Positions 16,248-25,011 of a stretch of 64,000 nucleotides of DNA are shown in pieces. Numbering within the stretch: the first letter of the stretch is position 1; every line of letters begins with the position of its first letter. The DNA is taken from assembly GCA_035539215.1 (NCBI GenBank), contig DATLIX010000098.1, forward strand, positions 62,001-126,000, in the 5' to 3' direction. The notes below the pieces were generated by a model. The model worked only from the letters and a program-made list of their open reading frames with translations. It made no database searches and was not told where the DNA came from. A program made the translations under genes and the position numbers. This stretch comes from Dongia_B sp035539215. Its GTDB lineage: Bacteria; Pseudomonadota; Alphaproteobacteria; Dongiales; Dongiaceae.

Positions 16248-17495
16248 TTAGCCGGCGGTCTCGCGGCTGATGCCGAGCCGGCGCAGCAGCAGGGGCATGG
16301 TCAGGCCCTGGATCAGCACCGAGAAGGAGACGGTGGCGAAAGCGGCGACGACGATCTCGTCGCGCAGCGGAAAGCTCGGCGGCAGGGCGAGGACCAGGGC
16401 CAAGGCGAGCGCACCGCGCAAGCCGCCCCACCACAGGACGTGTTGCTCACGCATCGGTACGCGCCAGCGCGACCCCTGGAACAGCAGGCAGAGCGGGTAG
16501 ACGCTGATCAAGCGCGCCGCCAGAACCAGCAGGTTGACGTTGATCAGCGCCGTCCAGCCCAGAGCGGTGAAAGCGGTGCCGGCGATGGTGAGGCCGATCA
16601 GCAGGAAGATCAGCGAATTGGCGAGGAAGGCCGCGAATTCCCAGAAGGCGACGGCGAATTCGCGGCCGCGACTGGAGAGCCTGCGGGGGCTGGGCTCGCC
16701 GAGCAGCCCGACATTACCGATCAGCAGGCCGGCGGCGACGGTTGCCAGCACGCCGGAGGCGCCGAAATGCTCGGCGATCAGGAAGGAACCATAGGCGGTG
16801 ACGGTGGTGACCGCGGTTTCGATCAGGTGATCCTGGGTGCGGCCGATCACCAGGATGGCGAGGCCGCCGCAGAGCAGGCCGATCCCCATGCCGCCCAGTG
16901 CGGTATGGCCGAGCGCCAGGATGAACCCGCCGACGGTCAGGCTCTCACTCGCGCCGCTACCGCCCTCCATGGCGCCGCTTGCTTGTGCGAAGCTGAGGGC
17001 GAGGGCGAAGAAGACGGCGGCGACGCCGTCATTGAACAGGCTCTCGCTCTCGACCAGCAGGCGCAACCGGCCGCCGATGCCGGTATCCTTGAACATGGCG
17101 ATGACGGCGACCGGATCGGTGGCGGAGATGAGGACGGCGAAGAGCAAAGCCGGCGCCAGCGGCCAGTGCAACACGCCGGCCATGCCGCAGGTGACGACGG
17201 CGGCGGAGATGACGACGCCGAAGATCGACAGCACCGTGACCGGCAAGGCGTCGCGTTTCAATTCGTGCCAGTGGAGCGCAAGTGCCGCCTCGAACAGCAA
17301 GGGCGGCAGCAGCAGGTCGAAGATCAGGTCATGGGTCAGCTTTACCTGCCCGCCGAGATGGGCAAAGGCCAGCCCGATCCCCGCCAGCACCAGCCCGACC
17401 GTGTAGGGCAAGCGCAACAGCCGCGCCAAAATCGCGACCAGCGAGGCTGCCATCAGCAGTGCGATCGATTCGCTTAGGACAAATTCCATTTCCAT
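16248..17495 (-). CDS. CPA1-type Na+/H+ antiporter
   Basis: This 415-residue protein has about 12 hydrophobic segments. The CPA1 signature blocks are present: LILPPLLFEAAL-like DLLLPPLLFEAAL near 62, ISATDPVAVIAMFKD with the catalytic Asp near 128, and ESESLFNDGVAAVFF with the ND pair. ANSLIFLLIGL and WWGGLRGALALAL complete the family order. It exchanges sodium or potassium for protons across the inner membrane. It lacks a cytoplasmic C-terminal tail and is shorter than NhaP types with one. It converges with the fluoride operon, so it is not under that riboswitch. Such antiporters are often found near fluoride genes, so the proximity may be meaningful. Confidence 0.9.
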   Translation of the reverse strand: MEMEFVLSESIALLMAASLVAILARLLRLPYTVGLVLAGIGLAFAHLGGQVKLTHDLIFDLLLPPLLFEAALALHWHELKRDALPVTVLSIFGVVISAAVVTCGMAGVLHWPLAPALLFAVLISATDPVAVIAMFKDTGIGGRLRLLVESESLFNDGVAAVFFALALSFAQASGAMEGGSGASESLTVGGFILALGHTALGGMGIGLLCGGLAILVIGRTQDHLIETAVTTVTAYGSFLIAEHFGASGVLATVAAGLLIGNVGLLGEPSPRRLSSRGREFAVAFWEFAAFLANSLIFLLIGLTIAGTAFTALGWTALINVNLLVLAARLISVYPLCLLFQGSRWRVPMREQHVLWWGGLRGALALALVLALPPSFPLRDEIVVAAFATVSFSVLIQGLTMPLLLRRLGISRETAG

Positions 17496-17806
17496 GGCGC
17501 GGGATCATAGGGGAGCAAGCCGGGGCGGGGAAGGAAAAGCCGGTGCCAAGGGAGGGGAACGGAGGAAGCTGACTGGCCATTTGCTCATCGATACTGGGGC
17601 TGCTGCAAAGGCTTGGAACCGAACCATGCCAGTTAATTTTACAGCCGTGATATTTCCTTTACCGTTCCTTTACCGTTAGGAATGGCAAAATCCCCAGCCG
17701 GCAGAAATCCTATTTTGCCGGTTTTCGATGTCGAAAGGCGGCCGTCTTCAACGGGTCGCCGGGGCACCCTATCCGGGCGCCAAAAATGGCTGACGGGGGA
17801 CGGATC
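17496..17806. other. Gene-free divergent region upstream of the chemotaxis receptor
   Basis: This 311-base stretch holds the antiporter and receptor promoters. It contains an 11-base tandem repeat (17654-17675) and an inverted repeat CCGGCA/TGCCGG followed by TTTT near 17699-17730. No gene is supported. Confidence 0.4.
17654..17675. repeat. 11-bp tandem repeat upstream of the chemotaxis receptor
   Basis: TTCCTTTACCG occurs twice without a gap or mismatch, about 130 bases before the receptor start. Together with the following TTAGGAA it makes an AT-rich patch suited to promoter or regulator binding. Function unknown. Confidence 0.6.
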
Positions 17807-19807
17807 ATGCTTACGCTTCGGATCGGGCAGCGGATCGGCATCGGCTTTGGGCTGATGATCGCCGGACTGGTGGCTCTGTCGACCATCAATTTCACCGGCC
17901 TGCAGCGGATCGGCGGCACCTATGACGGGGCCAGCGCGGGTGCTGCGGCGGCGACCGCGGCCGCGGAGTTCGACGGCGATCTCACCAAGGACGTCTCGGC
18001 GCTCAAGGACTACCTGACCACGGCGGATGACGCGGCGGCGCAGGCGGTGACGCAATCGATGGCGGCGACCAGCGCTGCGGCCGCCCGGCTGAAGGATCTC
18101 ACCGCCGCGACCCTCTATGCCGATGATGTCGGCGAAGTGGTCAAATCGCAGGCCAGCTTCGTCGCCGGTTTCGACAGCCTGCATAAGGTGGTGGCCGACC
18201 GTGCCGCCGCACGCGAGACGACGAAGGCCAAGATCGGCGAGCTGACCACGGCCTTCACGGCACTGGCCGAGAAATCCGCCGGGACCGGCAGTCTCGGCAC
18301 CATCAAGTCGGCGCTCAGCGGACTTGCCACTTTTTCCTCGCTCTCGACCAAGCTGACCGCCTTCATCGGTTCCGGTGCGGCCGTTGATGAAGCGGCGGCC
18401 AATGACGAGCTGAAGAACCTCACCGATCAGCTGGTCGGGCTGAAGACGCGGGCCCTGATGGGTGGCCTGGATGCGGAATATGACGCCGTCGATAAGAAGA
18501 TGGCCGAGTTTCAGGCGGCCTTTACGGCGATCAGCGGCGCCACCAAGGCGCAGCACCAGCAGCAGCAGAGCTTCAATCAGCTGGCCGGGCAGATCCTCGA
18601 TCGCTCGGCGAAATTGCGTGCCCGGGTGGCCGGCGATGTCGCCGCCGCCAATGACCAGCTGCGCGGCACCATCACCAACACCACCTGGCTGGTGATCGTC
18701 ATTTCCGCGGCGACGGCGCTGGCGGCGATCGTCCTCGCTTGGGTGGTCAGCCGCGGCATCACCCGGCCGATCCTCGCCATCACCGAGGTCATGGGCCGTC
18801 TCGCCGAGCGCGACTGGGCGGTTGCGCCCTATGGCATCGCGCGCGGCGACGAGATCGGCGCCATGGCCAAGGCGGTGCAGGTCTTCAAGGAGAACGGCCA
18901 GGCCGCCGACACCCTGCAGCGCGAGGTCGAGGCCGAACGCGCCAGCGCCGATGCGACACGGCGCGCCGAGATGCGGCGCTTTGCCGATCAGTTCGACCAG
19001 GCGGTGGGCAATGTGGTGACGCAGGTCGCCAAGGCGGCCGGCGAGATGCAGGCTTTGGCCGACCAGTTGATGAACAACGTGCGGCAGACCTCCAGCCGCT
19101 CCGCTTCGGTCGCCGAGGCGTCGCAGCAGGCGGCGGGCAATGTGCAGAATGTGGCCGCCGCTGCCGAGGAACTGTCAGCCTCGGTGCAGGAGATCACCCG
19201 TCAGGTGGCCTCGTCGAGCGAGATCACCAGGAAGGCGGTCAGCGACACCGCGCGCGCCGATACCCAGGTGCAGTCGCTGGCCGATGCGGCGGACAAGATC
19301 GGCGGCGTTGCCCGGCTGATCAGCGAGATCGCCGCCCAGACCAATCTGCTGGCGCTCAACGCGACGATCGAGGCGGCGCGGGCGGGCGAAGCCGGCAAGG
19401 GCTTCGCCGTGGTCGCCTCCGAGGTGAAGAACCTCGCGGCGCAGACAGCGAAAGCAACCGAGGAGATCGGCGTGCAGATCTCCGCCATCCAGAGCTCGAC
19501 CAATGACACGGTCGGCGCCATTCGCGGCATCGGCGCCACCATCCAGCAGGTCAACGAGATCACCCAGTCGGTGGCGAGCGCCATCGCCGAACAGGGCAGC
19601 GCCACCAACGAGATCGCCCAGAGCACCCAACAGGCCTTCAGCGGCACGCAGCTGGTGGCGGGCGATGTCGCCGGCATGAGCGGCGTGGTGGCGGCGAGCG
19701 GAAGTGCTGCCGAGCGGGTGCATCAGGCTTGCGGCGTCCTCGCGCAACAGGCGCGGCATTTGCGCACGGAAGTGGACCGCTTTATCGAGCAGATACGGGC
19801 CGCGTGA
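17807..19807 (+). CDS. Methyl-accepting chemotaxis protein
   Basis: This 666-residue receptor starts at the ATG preceded by GGGGGA; an in-frame start 7 codons earlier lacks spacing. TM1 spans about 10-30, then a roughly 260-residue periplasmic helical sensor rich in Ala, then TM2 (WLVIVISAATALAAIVLAW, about 291-312). HAMP follows to about 365 (RPILAITEVMGRLAERDW). The signalling hairpin tip EIAAQTNLLALNATIEAARA lies near 507, the highly conserved CheA/CheW contact. C-terminal pentapeptide tether is absent. The ligand is unknown. It is monocistronic-looking, with the TPR gene 41 bases downstream. Confidence 0.93.
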   Translation: MLTLRIGQRIGIGFGLMIAGLVALSTINFTGLQRIGGTYDGASAGAAAATAAAEFDGDLTKDVSALKDYLTTADDAAAQAVTQSMAATSAAAARLKDLTAATLYADDVGEVVKSQASFVAGFDSLHKVVADRAAARETTKAKIGELTTAFTALAEKSAGTGSLGTIKSALSGLATFSSLSTKLTAFIGSGAAVDEAAANDELKNLTDQLVGLKTRALMGGLDAEYDAVDKKMAEFQAAFTAISGATKAQHQQQQSFNQLAGQILDRSAKLRARVAGDVAAANDQLRGTITNTTWLVIVISAATALAAIVLAWVVSRGITRPILAITEVMGRLAERDWAVAPYGIARGDEIGAMAKAVQVFKENGQAADTLQREVEAERASADATRRAEMRRFADQFDQAVGNVVTQVAKAAGEMQALADQLMNNVRQTSSRSASVAEASQQAAGNVQNVAAAAEELSASVQEITRQVASSSEITRKAVSDTARADTQVQSLADAADKIGGVARLISEIAAQTNLLALNATIEAARAGEAGKGFAVVASEVKNLAAQTAKATEEIGVQISAIQSSTNDTVGAIRGIGATIQQVNEITQSVASAIAEQGSATNEIAQSTQQAFSGTQLVAGDVAGMSGVVAASGSAAERVHQACGVLAQQARHLRTEVDRFIEQIRAA

Positions 19808-19848
19808 GCGACCATCACGGTAACCGGCGGTACCATCGGGAGACGAGA

Positions 19849-21027
19849 ATGCGTGGCTGGGGTCTTTGGACCATTGTATTCGTTACCGGTGCCTGGCCGG
19901 CGGCGGCCGACACGCCTTTCTATGATCGTTGCGTCGCCCTCGATGCCTCGGCCCGGCTGCAGGTCGAAGCCTGCACATTCGCTTTGGAGACCGAAAAGCT
20001 CGCGGCCGATCAACAGGCCCATGCCCTTACGCGGCGTGCGACAGGCTATCGCGGGACTGGGTATTGGCGTTACGCCGATGCCGACCTGGAACAGGCAGTG
20101 CGGTTGGCGCCAGACGATCCGGAGATCCTCGTCGCAATCGCGGATGGCGCGCGTCTTAACGCTAATGCCGGGCGGGCGATTGCTGCCAACAAGCAGTTGC
20201 TGGAACACCAGCCAAAAGACGTAAAAGCGCTGACAGGTCTGGGCGTCGCCTACATGATGCAGCAGAACTACACGCTGGCTGAGAATGCCTTTTCTCGAAT
20301 TCTCGCGCTCGATCCCAACAATGTCGGCGCCCTGTACTGGAGGGCAATGACGCTGGGTCCCCAGCAGGAGTTTGCCCGCGGCCTTGTCGACATGGATCGC
20401 GCGGTGGCTCTGCAAGATAAGAACATGGCTTTTCGGCAACAGCGTGGAGAGTTGGAACTCTATGCCGGCCGCTTTCGGGAAGCTATCACCGATCTAGACC
20501 TCTTCTTTGCGGCCCAGGAAAATGCGCCGTTCTATCGGTTCCGGGGTGCCGCCAAATACTATCTCGGAGATTTTCAAGGAGCGACCGCGGATTTCAGCCG
20601 GGACCTGGCCCTGGTACCGGCCTTCGCTCATCTAGCCCTCTGGCGCTATTTCGCCGAGCAGCGTAACGGCGGCGGGAGCCTCGAAGAGCTTACGGCCATC
20701 GCCGACCGGACAAAAGATGACTGGACAGCCTCACTGATCCGTCTGGTGACGAAACAGGGTTCAATCGACCAGGCGCTGGCTCTCGCAAAGAACGGCAACA
20801 AGAAACTGCAGATGGTGCGCGAAAGCCAAACTCATTTTGCCGCGGGGGAGGCGGCATTGTTGGCCGGCGATTCTGCCGGTGCCAGATTGCAGTTCGCAGC
20901 CGCTCGCGAACACGGCGTCCAGGTCTCGACGGATCAGATGGTACCCGGCCAGCCTGGCAGCCTGCCACTCGACAATGTCATCGAGTTCTCGATCGCAGGG
21001 GCGCGGCTCCGGGAGCTGAAGCAATGA
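19849..21027 (+). CDS. Periplasmic TPR-repeat protein (1)
   Basis: This 392-residue protein has a signal peptide (MRGWGLWTIVFVTGAWPAAA, cleavage near 20). The mature start carries CVALDASARLQVEACTFALE, a Cys-pair block shared with two other TPR proteins in this window. Multiple 34-residue helical repeats follow, for example YWRYADADLEQAVRLAPDD, YTLAENAFSRILALDPNN and FQGATADFSRDLALVPAF. TPR arrays bind protein partners. The start ATG follows GGGAGACGAG. Its stop overlaps the start of the next TPR gene (ATGA), so they are coproduced. Partner unknown. Confidence 0.8.
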   Translation: MRGWGLWTIVFVTGAWPAAADTPFYDRCVALDASARLQVEACTFALETEKLAADQQAHALTRRATGYRGTGYWRYADADLEQAVRLAPDDPEILVAIADGARLNANAGRAIAANKQLLEHQPKDVKALTGLGVAYMMQQNYTLAENAFSRILALDPNNVGALYWRAMTLGPQQEFARGLVDMDRAVALQDKNMAFRQQRGELELYAGRFREAITDLDLFFAAQENAPFYRFRGAAKYYLGDFQGATADFSRDLALVPAFAHLALWRYFAEQRNGGGSLEELTAIADRTKDDWTASLIRLVTKQGSIDQALALAKNGNKKLQMVRESQTHFAAGEAALLAGDSAGARLQFAAAREHGVQVSTDQMVPGQPGSLPLDNVIEFSIAGARLRELKQ

Positions 21028-22445
21028 GATACACCACGCTCGCGATACGTCTTCTGTCGGTTGCCGTCTTTGCTGCTGTCCTGTCCGGTATACATGCACT
21101 TCACTCTGTGCGGGCCGAAGATGCCATACCGGATTATGGACCGGACTGGCGGGTTTGTCGGAACTTGTCGCTGGACCCAACGACACGGCTGGAAGCCTGC
21201 AACCGCTTGCTTGAGGAGGGTAAGCTTCCGCCCAAATATCTTTCCTGGACATACAACAATCGCGGCACCGCCTGGCAAGATATGGAGCATCTCAAGGAGG
21301 CTTTTCGGGATTTCGAAAAGGCGATCGAAATCGACCCAACCAATGGGCCGCCCTACTACAATCGCGGCTGGTTGGAACATCGGGCTGGCGCCGATGCCAA
21401 GGCTATTGGCGATATTGAGACGGCAATCCAGTTAAAGCCAAATGACGCCTCCTTGCGTTGCCAGCTGGGCGAAATTCTCGAGGGAATGGATCGTCTCGAT
21501 GATGCTGCCGCCAACTACGAAGCCGGTCTTAATATAACGCCCAATGATATCTGTCTTCGGGGCAAACACGCTGCGGTCTTGGATCGCCTTGAACACTTCA
21601 ATGAAGCCATCGCGGACTATGCAAAAATGATCGAACTTGATCCGAGCTTCACGGGTGGCTGGGTCGGTCGCGCCCAGGATTATATCGTTCTTGGGGCCTA
21701 TGGCGCTGCCATTCGCGATGCCTCTGCGGCACTTCAACTGCAGCCGGATGACATCGGTGCTCTGAGCGTTCGTGCCGAGGCTCTGTTTGATGACAAGCAA
21801 TATGACAAGTCCCGCGCCGACTGTGATCGGGTGTTGGCCGCGCAATCGGATGACGTCTCCTGCGGGGACTACGAGCTGCGTGGCCTGCTGCTCCATGGCC
21901 ATTTCCAGGAAGCGGCGGGTAAGGCGAGCGAACTCGCAGGAGTCCACAATATCCTGTACTTCCATGTCGCCAGCGCCGTCGCCGAATATGGGCTGGGCTC
22001 ATATGAGCAAGCGGTGCGAGACTTCAAGCTTGCAGTGGATGCCGACCCCGACGATCCGTATCGCGTCTTGCTCGCATATTTGGCGGATCGACATCTTGGG
22101 CATGATGATAAGGCGCGGCTGACCGAACTTGCGGCGCGCAACGATATCTGGCCCACACCTCTTCTGCGCTTCGCTGTCGGCCGCCTTTCCAAGGCAGAGG
22201 TTCTTGCGGCCGCCGATGTGCCCGATGCCGAACTTAGGAATGAGCGGCTGGCAGAGGCAAATTTCTATCTCGGCGAGCTTGCGGCACTTGACGGGCACGC
22301 GGATACCGCCGCCGAGTTCTATAAGGCCTCGGCAGCCATTGCCGAGATACGGCTTTCACCGCGACGGCATCTGGCGCCGTATAAAGATCACAACGACTTT
22401 GAAATCTCTCTTGCTCGGGCGGCTTTGCGGGGCAGCGGATTATAG
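21024..22445 (+). CDS. Periplasmic TPR-repeat protein (2)
   Basis: This 473-residue protein has a signal peptide (hydrophobic LLSVAVFAAVLSGIHAL, cleavage after VRA near 31). It opens with the block CRNLSLDPTTRLEACNRLL, matching TPR proteins 1 and 3. At least seven TPR units are visible, including AFRDFEKAIEIDPTNGPPYY, AIGDIETAIQLKPNDA, AIADYAKMIELDPSF and AVRDFKLAVDADPDDP. It is coupled to the preceding gene by an ATGA overlap. Two adjacent secreted TPR proteins may form a periplasmic scaffold. Function beyond binding is unknown. Confidence 0.82.
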   Translation: MRYTTLAIRLLSVAVFAAVLSGIHALHSVRAEDAIPDYGPDWRVCRNLSLDPTTRLEACNRLLEEGKLPPKYLSWTYNNRGTAWQDMEHLKEAFRDFEKAIEIDPTNGPPYYNRGWLEHRAGADAKAIGDIETAIQLKPNDASLRCQLGEILEGMDRLDDAAANYEAGLNITPNDICLRGKHAAVLDRLEHFNEAIADYAKMIELDPSFTGGWVGRAQDYIVLGAYGAAIRDASAALQLQPDDIGALSVRAEALFDDKQYDKSRADCDRVLAAQSDDVSCGDYELRGLLLHGHFQEAAGKASELAGVHNILYFHVASAVAEYGLGSYEQAVRDFKLAVDADPDDPYRVLLAYLADRHLGHDDKARLTELAARNDIWPTPLLRFAVGRLSKAEVLAAADVPDAELRNERLAEANFYLGELAALDGHADTAAEFYKASAAIAEIRLSPRRHLAPYKDHNDFEISLARAALRGSGL

Positions 22446-22618
22446 AGCCAGGAGCATCCGAGTGGCGCTTCGCCCTCGGTCAGACTAGCCCCCAAGCCGG
22501 TTGGGTCTTTGACCGCAAATTTCTAAGTCAAGTCTGCCGGATACTCGCTTGTACGCCACCTGTGATGGCGACATCTTGGCCCTATTGCGACCCTTGCAGA
22601 CTCCCATCAGGTGCCACC

Positions 22619-23992
22619 ATGCCCGCGCGTCCCGCCTTCATCATCGAACCCGCCCGCCAGGTCGAGGTCATCCATGATACCGATGTGCTGGTGGTCGGTT
22701 CCGGCCCCGGCGGCCTGGCGGCGGCGATTGCTGCGGCGCGGGCCGGCGTTGCGGTGACCCTGGTCGAACGCTTCGGCTGCTTCGGCGGCAATATCACCGC
22801 GGTGGGCGTCGAAGGCTTCGCCTGGTATCGCCATGAGGCGACGGTGGAGGCGGGTGGCATCGGCCGCGAATTCGAGGACCGCGCCAAGGCCATGGGTGCG
22901 GCTGTGCCGGAGAGCCAGTCGCTCTCCTATGAACTCGATTCCGAGGGTTTCAAGCTGGTCGCAGATAGACTGGTCGAGGAGGCCGGCATCCGCCCGATGC
23001 TACACCGCCAGTTCGTGGCGCCGATCATGGAAGGCAACGAGATCAAGGGCATCGTCACGGAATCCAAGGCGGGGCGCGAGGCGATCATGGCGAAGATCGT
23101 CATCGACGCGACCGGCGATGCCGATGTCGCCTTCCGCGCCGGCGCGCCGACCGTCAAGACGCCGATCGAGGCGATGCAGGCAGCCTCCGTCATGTTCCAT
23201 CTCGCGGGCGTCGACAAGAAGGCCTTCATGGCCGGCATCAAGCAGGACCCGCAGACCTATAGCGACTGGTCGACCGGCGAATGGCAGATCGAGACATCGG
23301 GCAAGGAGGACAAGATGTTCTCGCCCTTCCTCGGCAAGCCCTTCGCCCAGGCGATCAAGGACGGCGTCATCCCGGCCCATCTCAACACCATCGCTGGCAC
23401 CTGGGGCGCCATGCATGACACCGGCGAGCTCACCTATATGAATCTCGTCCATCTTGCCGGTTGCGACGGTACCGATCCCGACAGCATGACGAAATTCGAG
23501 ATCGAGGGCCGCAAGCAGGCGATGCTGGCGATCGAGGCGCTGCGCCGCTACACGCCGGGCTGCACGCAAGCGCGGCTGCGCAACTTCGGCATGACTATCG
23601 GCATCCGCGATACGCGCAAGATCGATGCGGTCTACAACATGACCGAAAGCGATGTGCGCAACCAGGGTCGCTTCGCGGACACGATCGGCATCTACCCGGA
23701 ATTCATCGACGGCTATGGCGTCCTGATCCTGCCGACCACTGGTCGTTACATGCAGATTCCCTATCGCGCCTTGCTGCCGCAGAAGATCGGCAACCTGCTG
23801 GTAGCGGGCCGCGCCATCGGCGGCGACCGCATCGCCCATGCCGCCACCCGCAACATGGCCTGCTGCGCCGTGGCCGGGCAGGGGGCGGGCGTTGCCGCCG
23901 CCATCGCCATCCGCGGCGGCCAGGAACTTCCCCGGGTGGATCTGGGCGCGGTGCGGGGCGAACTGGACCGGCAGGATGTGCGGACCCAGTGA
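22619..23992 (+). CDS. FAD-dependent oxidoreductase
   Basis: This 457-residue flavoprotein has the dinucleotide fold TDVLVVGSGPGGLAAAIAAARAG near residues 20-43 and ERFGCFGGN after it. A second conserved glycine block, LLVAGRAIGGDRIAH, lies near 395-410. It belongs to the FAD_oxidored group that resembles fumarate-reductase and thiazole-type flavoproteins. The substrate is not evident. The start is the ATG preceded by AGGTG; a frame extension to 22562 has no SD. A perfect hairpin begins directly after the stop. It stands alone between the TPR pair and tRNA-Val. Confidence 0.85.
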   Translation: MPARPAFIIEPARQVEVIHDTDVLVVGSGPGGLAAAIAAARAGVAVTLVERFGCFGGNITAVGVEGFAWYRHEATVEAGGIGREFEDRAKAMGAAVPESQSLSYELDSEGFKLVADRLVEEAGIRPMLHRQFVAPIMEGNEIKGIVTESKAGREAIMAKIVIDATGDADVAFRAGAPTVKTPIEAMQAASVMFHLAGVDKKAFMAGIKQDPQTYSDWSTGEWQIETSGKEDKMFSPFLGKPFAQAIKDGVIPAHLNTIAGTWGAMHDTGELTYMNLVHLAGCDGTDPDSMTKFEIEGRKQAMLAIEALRRYTPGCTQARLRNFGMTIGIRDTRKIDAVYNMTESDVRNQGRFADTIGIYPEFIDGYGVLILPTTGRYMQIPYRALLPQKIGNLLVAGRAIGGDRIAHAATRNMACCAVAGQGAGVAAAIAIRGGQELPRVDLGAVRGELDRQDVRTQ

Positions 23993-24012
23993 CCGGCCCG
24001 GAAATGGGCCGG
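23993..24012 (+). terminator. Hairpin directly after the oxidoreductase stop
   Basis: CCGGCCC (23993-23999) and GGGCCGG (24006-24012) form a perfect 7-bp stem with a 6-base loop, starting on the base after TGA. No T-run follows, so termination would be inefficient or factor-dependent. Confidence 0.5.
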
Positions 24013-24299
24013 CAAGGCGTCCCTGCGCTGCGGCTTCGGCCGCGCCAGAATAACCGCTCAGGCTGGCGGCGGTCGCCTGACGATGCCGTCGCCGCCCGGC
24101 GCGGCTCAGCCCATCCGGGCCTGCAGTCTGCCCCGCCACGCGCTGGCTTTATGGCTGATTTTCCAGGAAAATTCGCAAATCTGCATCGCCCGCTTGCAAT
24201 CCCCGGTCAGGGGTGCTATTTCGCCCTCCGCCGCGGCGGTCTCGCGTTGCCCGGCACCTCTGCAGGCCGGCGATTCTCTCAGGGTCGGTCAGCACGGAT
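24013..24299. other. Gene-free leader of tRNA-Val
   Basis: I see no gene in this stretch. A possible sigma-70 promoter, TTGCAA (24194-24199) and CTATTT (24216-24221) with a 16-base spacer, lies about 80 bases before the tRNA and could drive it. Confidence 0.3.
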
Positions 24300-24374
24300 G
24301 GGCGGTTAGCTCAGCGGGAGAGCACTACGTTGACATCGTAGGGGTCACTGGTTCAATCCCAGTACCGCCCACCA
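24300..24374 (+). tRNA. tRNA-Val (anticodon GAC)
   Basis: The cloverleaf closes fully. The acceptor GGGCGGT pairs with ACCGCCC. The D arm is GCTC...GAGC, and the anticodon arm CTACG-TTGACAT-CGTAG shows GAC. The T arm is ACTGG-TTCAATC-CCAGT, and CCA is encoded at the 3' end. It reads GUC and GUU valine codons. Confidence 0.97.
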
Positions 24375-24436
24375 TTCTAGCCTTCATTGCCAGCGAATGC
24401 GGGATCGCGTCCACGGCCTCTGCCGGTGGCGACGAG

Positions 24437-24500
24437 TTAACGCTGAGCTTCTGCAGCAGGACTTTCGGCGCTTCGTCGTCGGTTCATGCGGGATTGATCA
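24437..24500 (-). pseudogene. Relic of the 3' end of a TPR gene
   Basis: About 65 bases match the 3' end of the TPR gene at 25012-26106 at roughly three-quarters identity (for example CTTCTGCAGCAG and GGGATTGATC are shared). On the minus strand it reads TDQSRM, then after a one-base frame change KVLLQKLSVN; the intact gene ends TDQSRM...KVLLQKISVN. The original stop is lost. The rest of the copy is absent, replaced by the GFA gene. It is therefore a remnant of a tandem TPR paralog beside tRNA-Val. Confidence 0.65.
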
Positions 24501-24511
24501 GTCTACGCGAC

Positions 24512-24904
24512 CTACGCCTCAAAGCGGCTCGTGGCGTCACGATTGTGCTCGTATCGTCTCGTGAGCGGAAACGGCGGCAGCCAGGACTCGCGACGGACGG
24601 TCCACAGTTCGTAGGTTGGCATCAGTTGGTCAGGGGCATCAAGCGAACCTAGGTTCACTTCGGTTTCGTCTGCGCTGCGCGAAAAAACGGAAGACCCGCA
24701 GCGGGGACAGAAAAACCGCCCGGCGTAGTCGCGCGTTTCGCCTTCGATCGTCACCGCGTCCTGCGGGAATATCGCGGAAGCATGAAACAAGGCGCCATGA
24801 TGCTTGCGGCAGTCGAGACAGTGACAGAGGCCGACCCGGTACGGGCGACCCGACGCCACAATTCGCACGTTGCCGCATAGGCAACCGCCGGTGAAACGGT
24901 CCAT
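24512..24904 (-). CDS. GFA/CENP-V family zinc protein
   Basis: This 130-residue protein carries the GFA zinc-binding cysteines: GGCLCGNVR (7-15), CHCLDCRK (27-34) and FCPRCGSSVFS (about 65-75). The founding member was called glutathione-dependent formaldehyde-activating enzyme, but most relatives have no proven reaction. A GGAGGAG SD sits 7 bases before the ATG. Length is normal. It lies between an intact TPR gene and a relic of another, both on the same strand, so it may have been inserted during rearrangement at this tRNA-linked spot. Confidence 0.9.
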   Translation of the reverse strand: MDRFTGGCLCGNVRIVASGRPYRVGLCHCLDCRKHHGALFHASAIFPQDAVTIEGETRDYAGRFFCPRCGSSVFSRSADETEVNLGSLDAPDQLMPTYELWTVRRESWLPPFPLTRRYEHNRDATSRFEA

Positions 24905-25011
24905 GCTGCATCTCCTCCAAAATCAAGCGCTTCGAACGTTTACGACGGACGGCACTGTCCTTGCAACCGGGCCGCAGGATAGCGCTTAACGGCGTTCGCC
25001 GATGGGGTCGA

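Noticed and set aside
16440..17477. 345-codon plus-strand frame
   Set aside because: Antisense to the CPA1 antiporter. It is Gln/Asp/Gly-rich with no fold, as expected from the complement of a Leu/Ala-rich membrane gene.
24300..24512. Phage or island attachment site at tRNA-Val
   Set aside because: No integrase gene and no second copy of the tRNA 3' end was noticed in the window.
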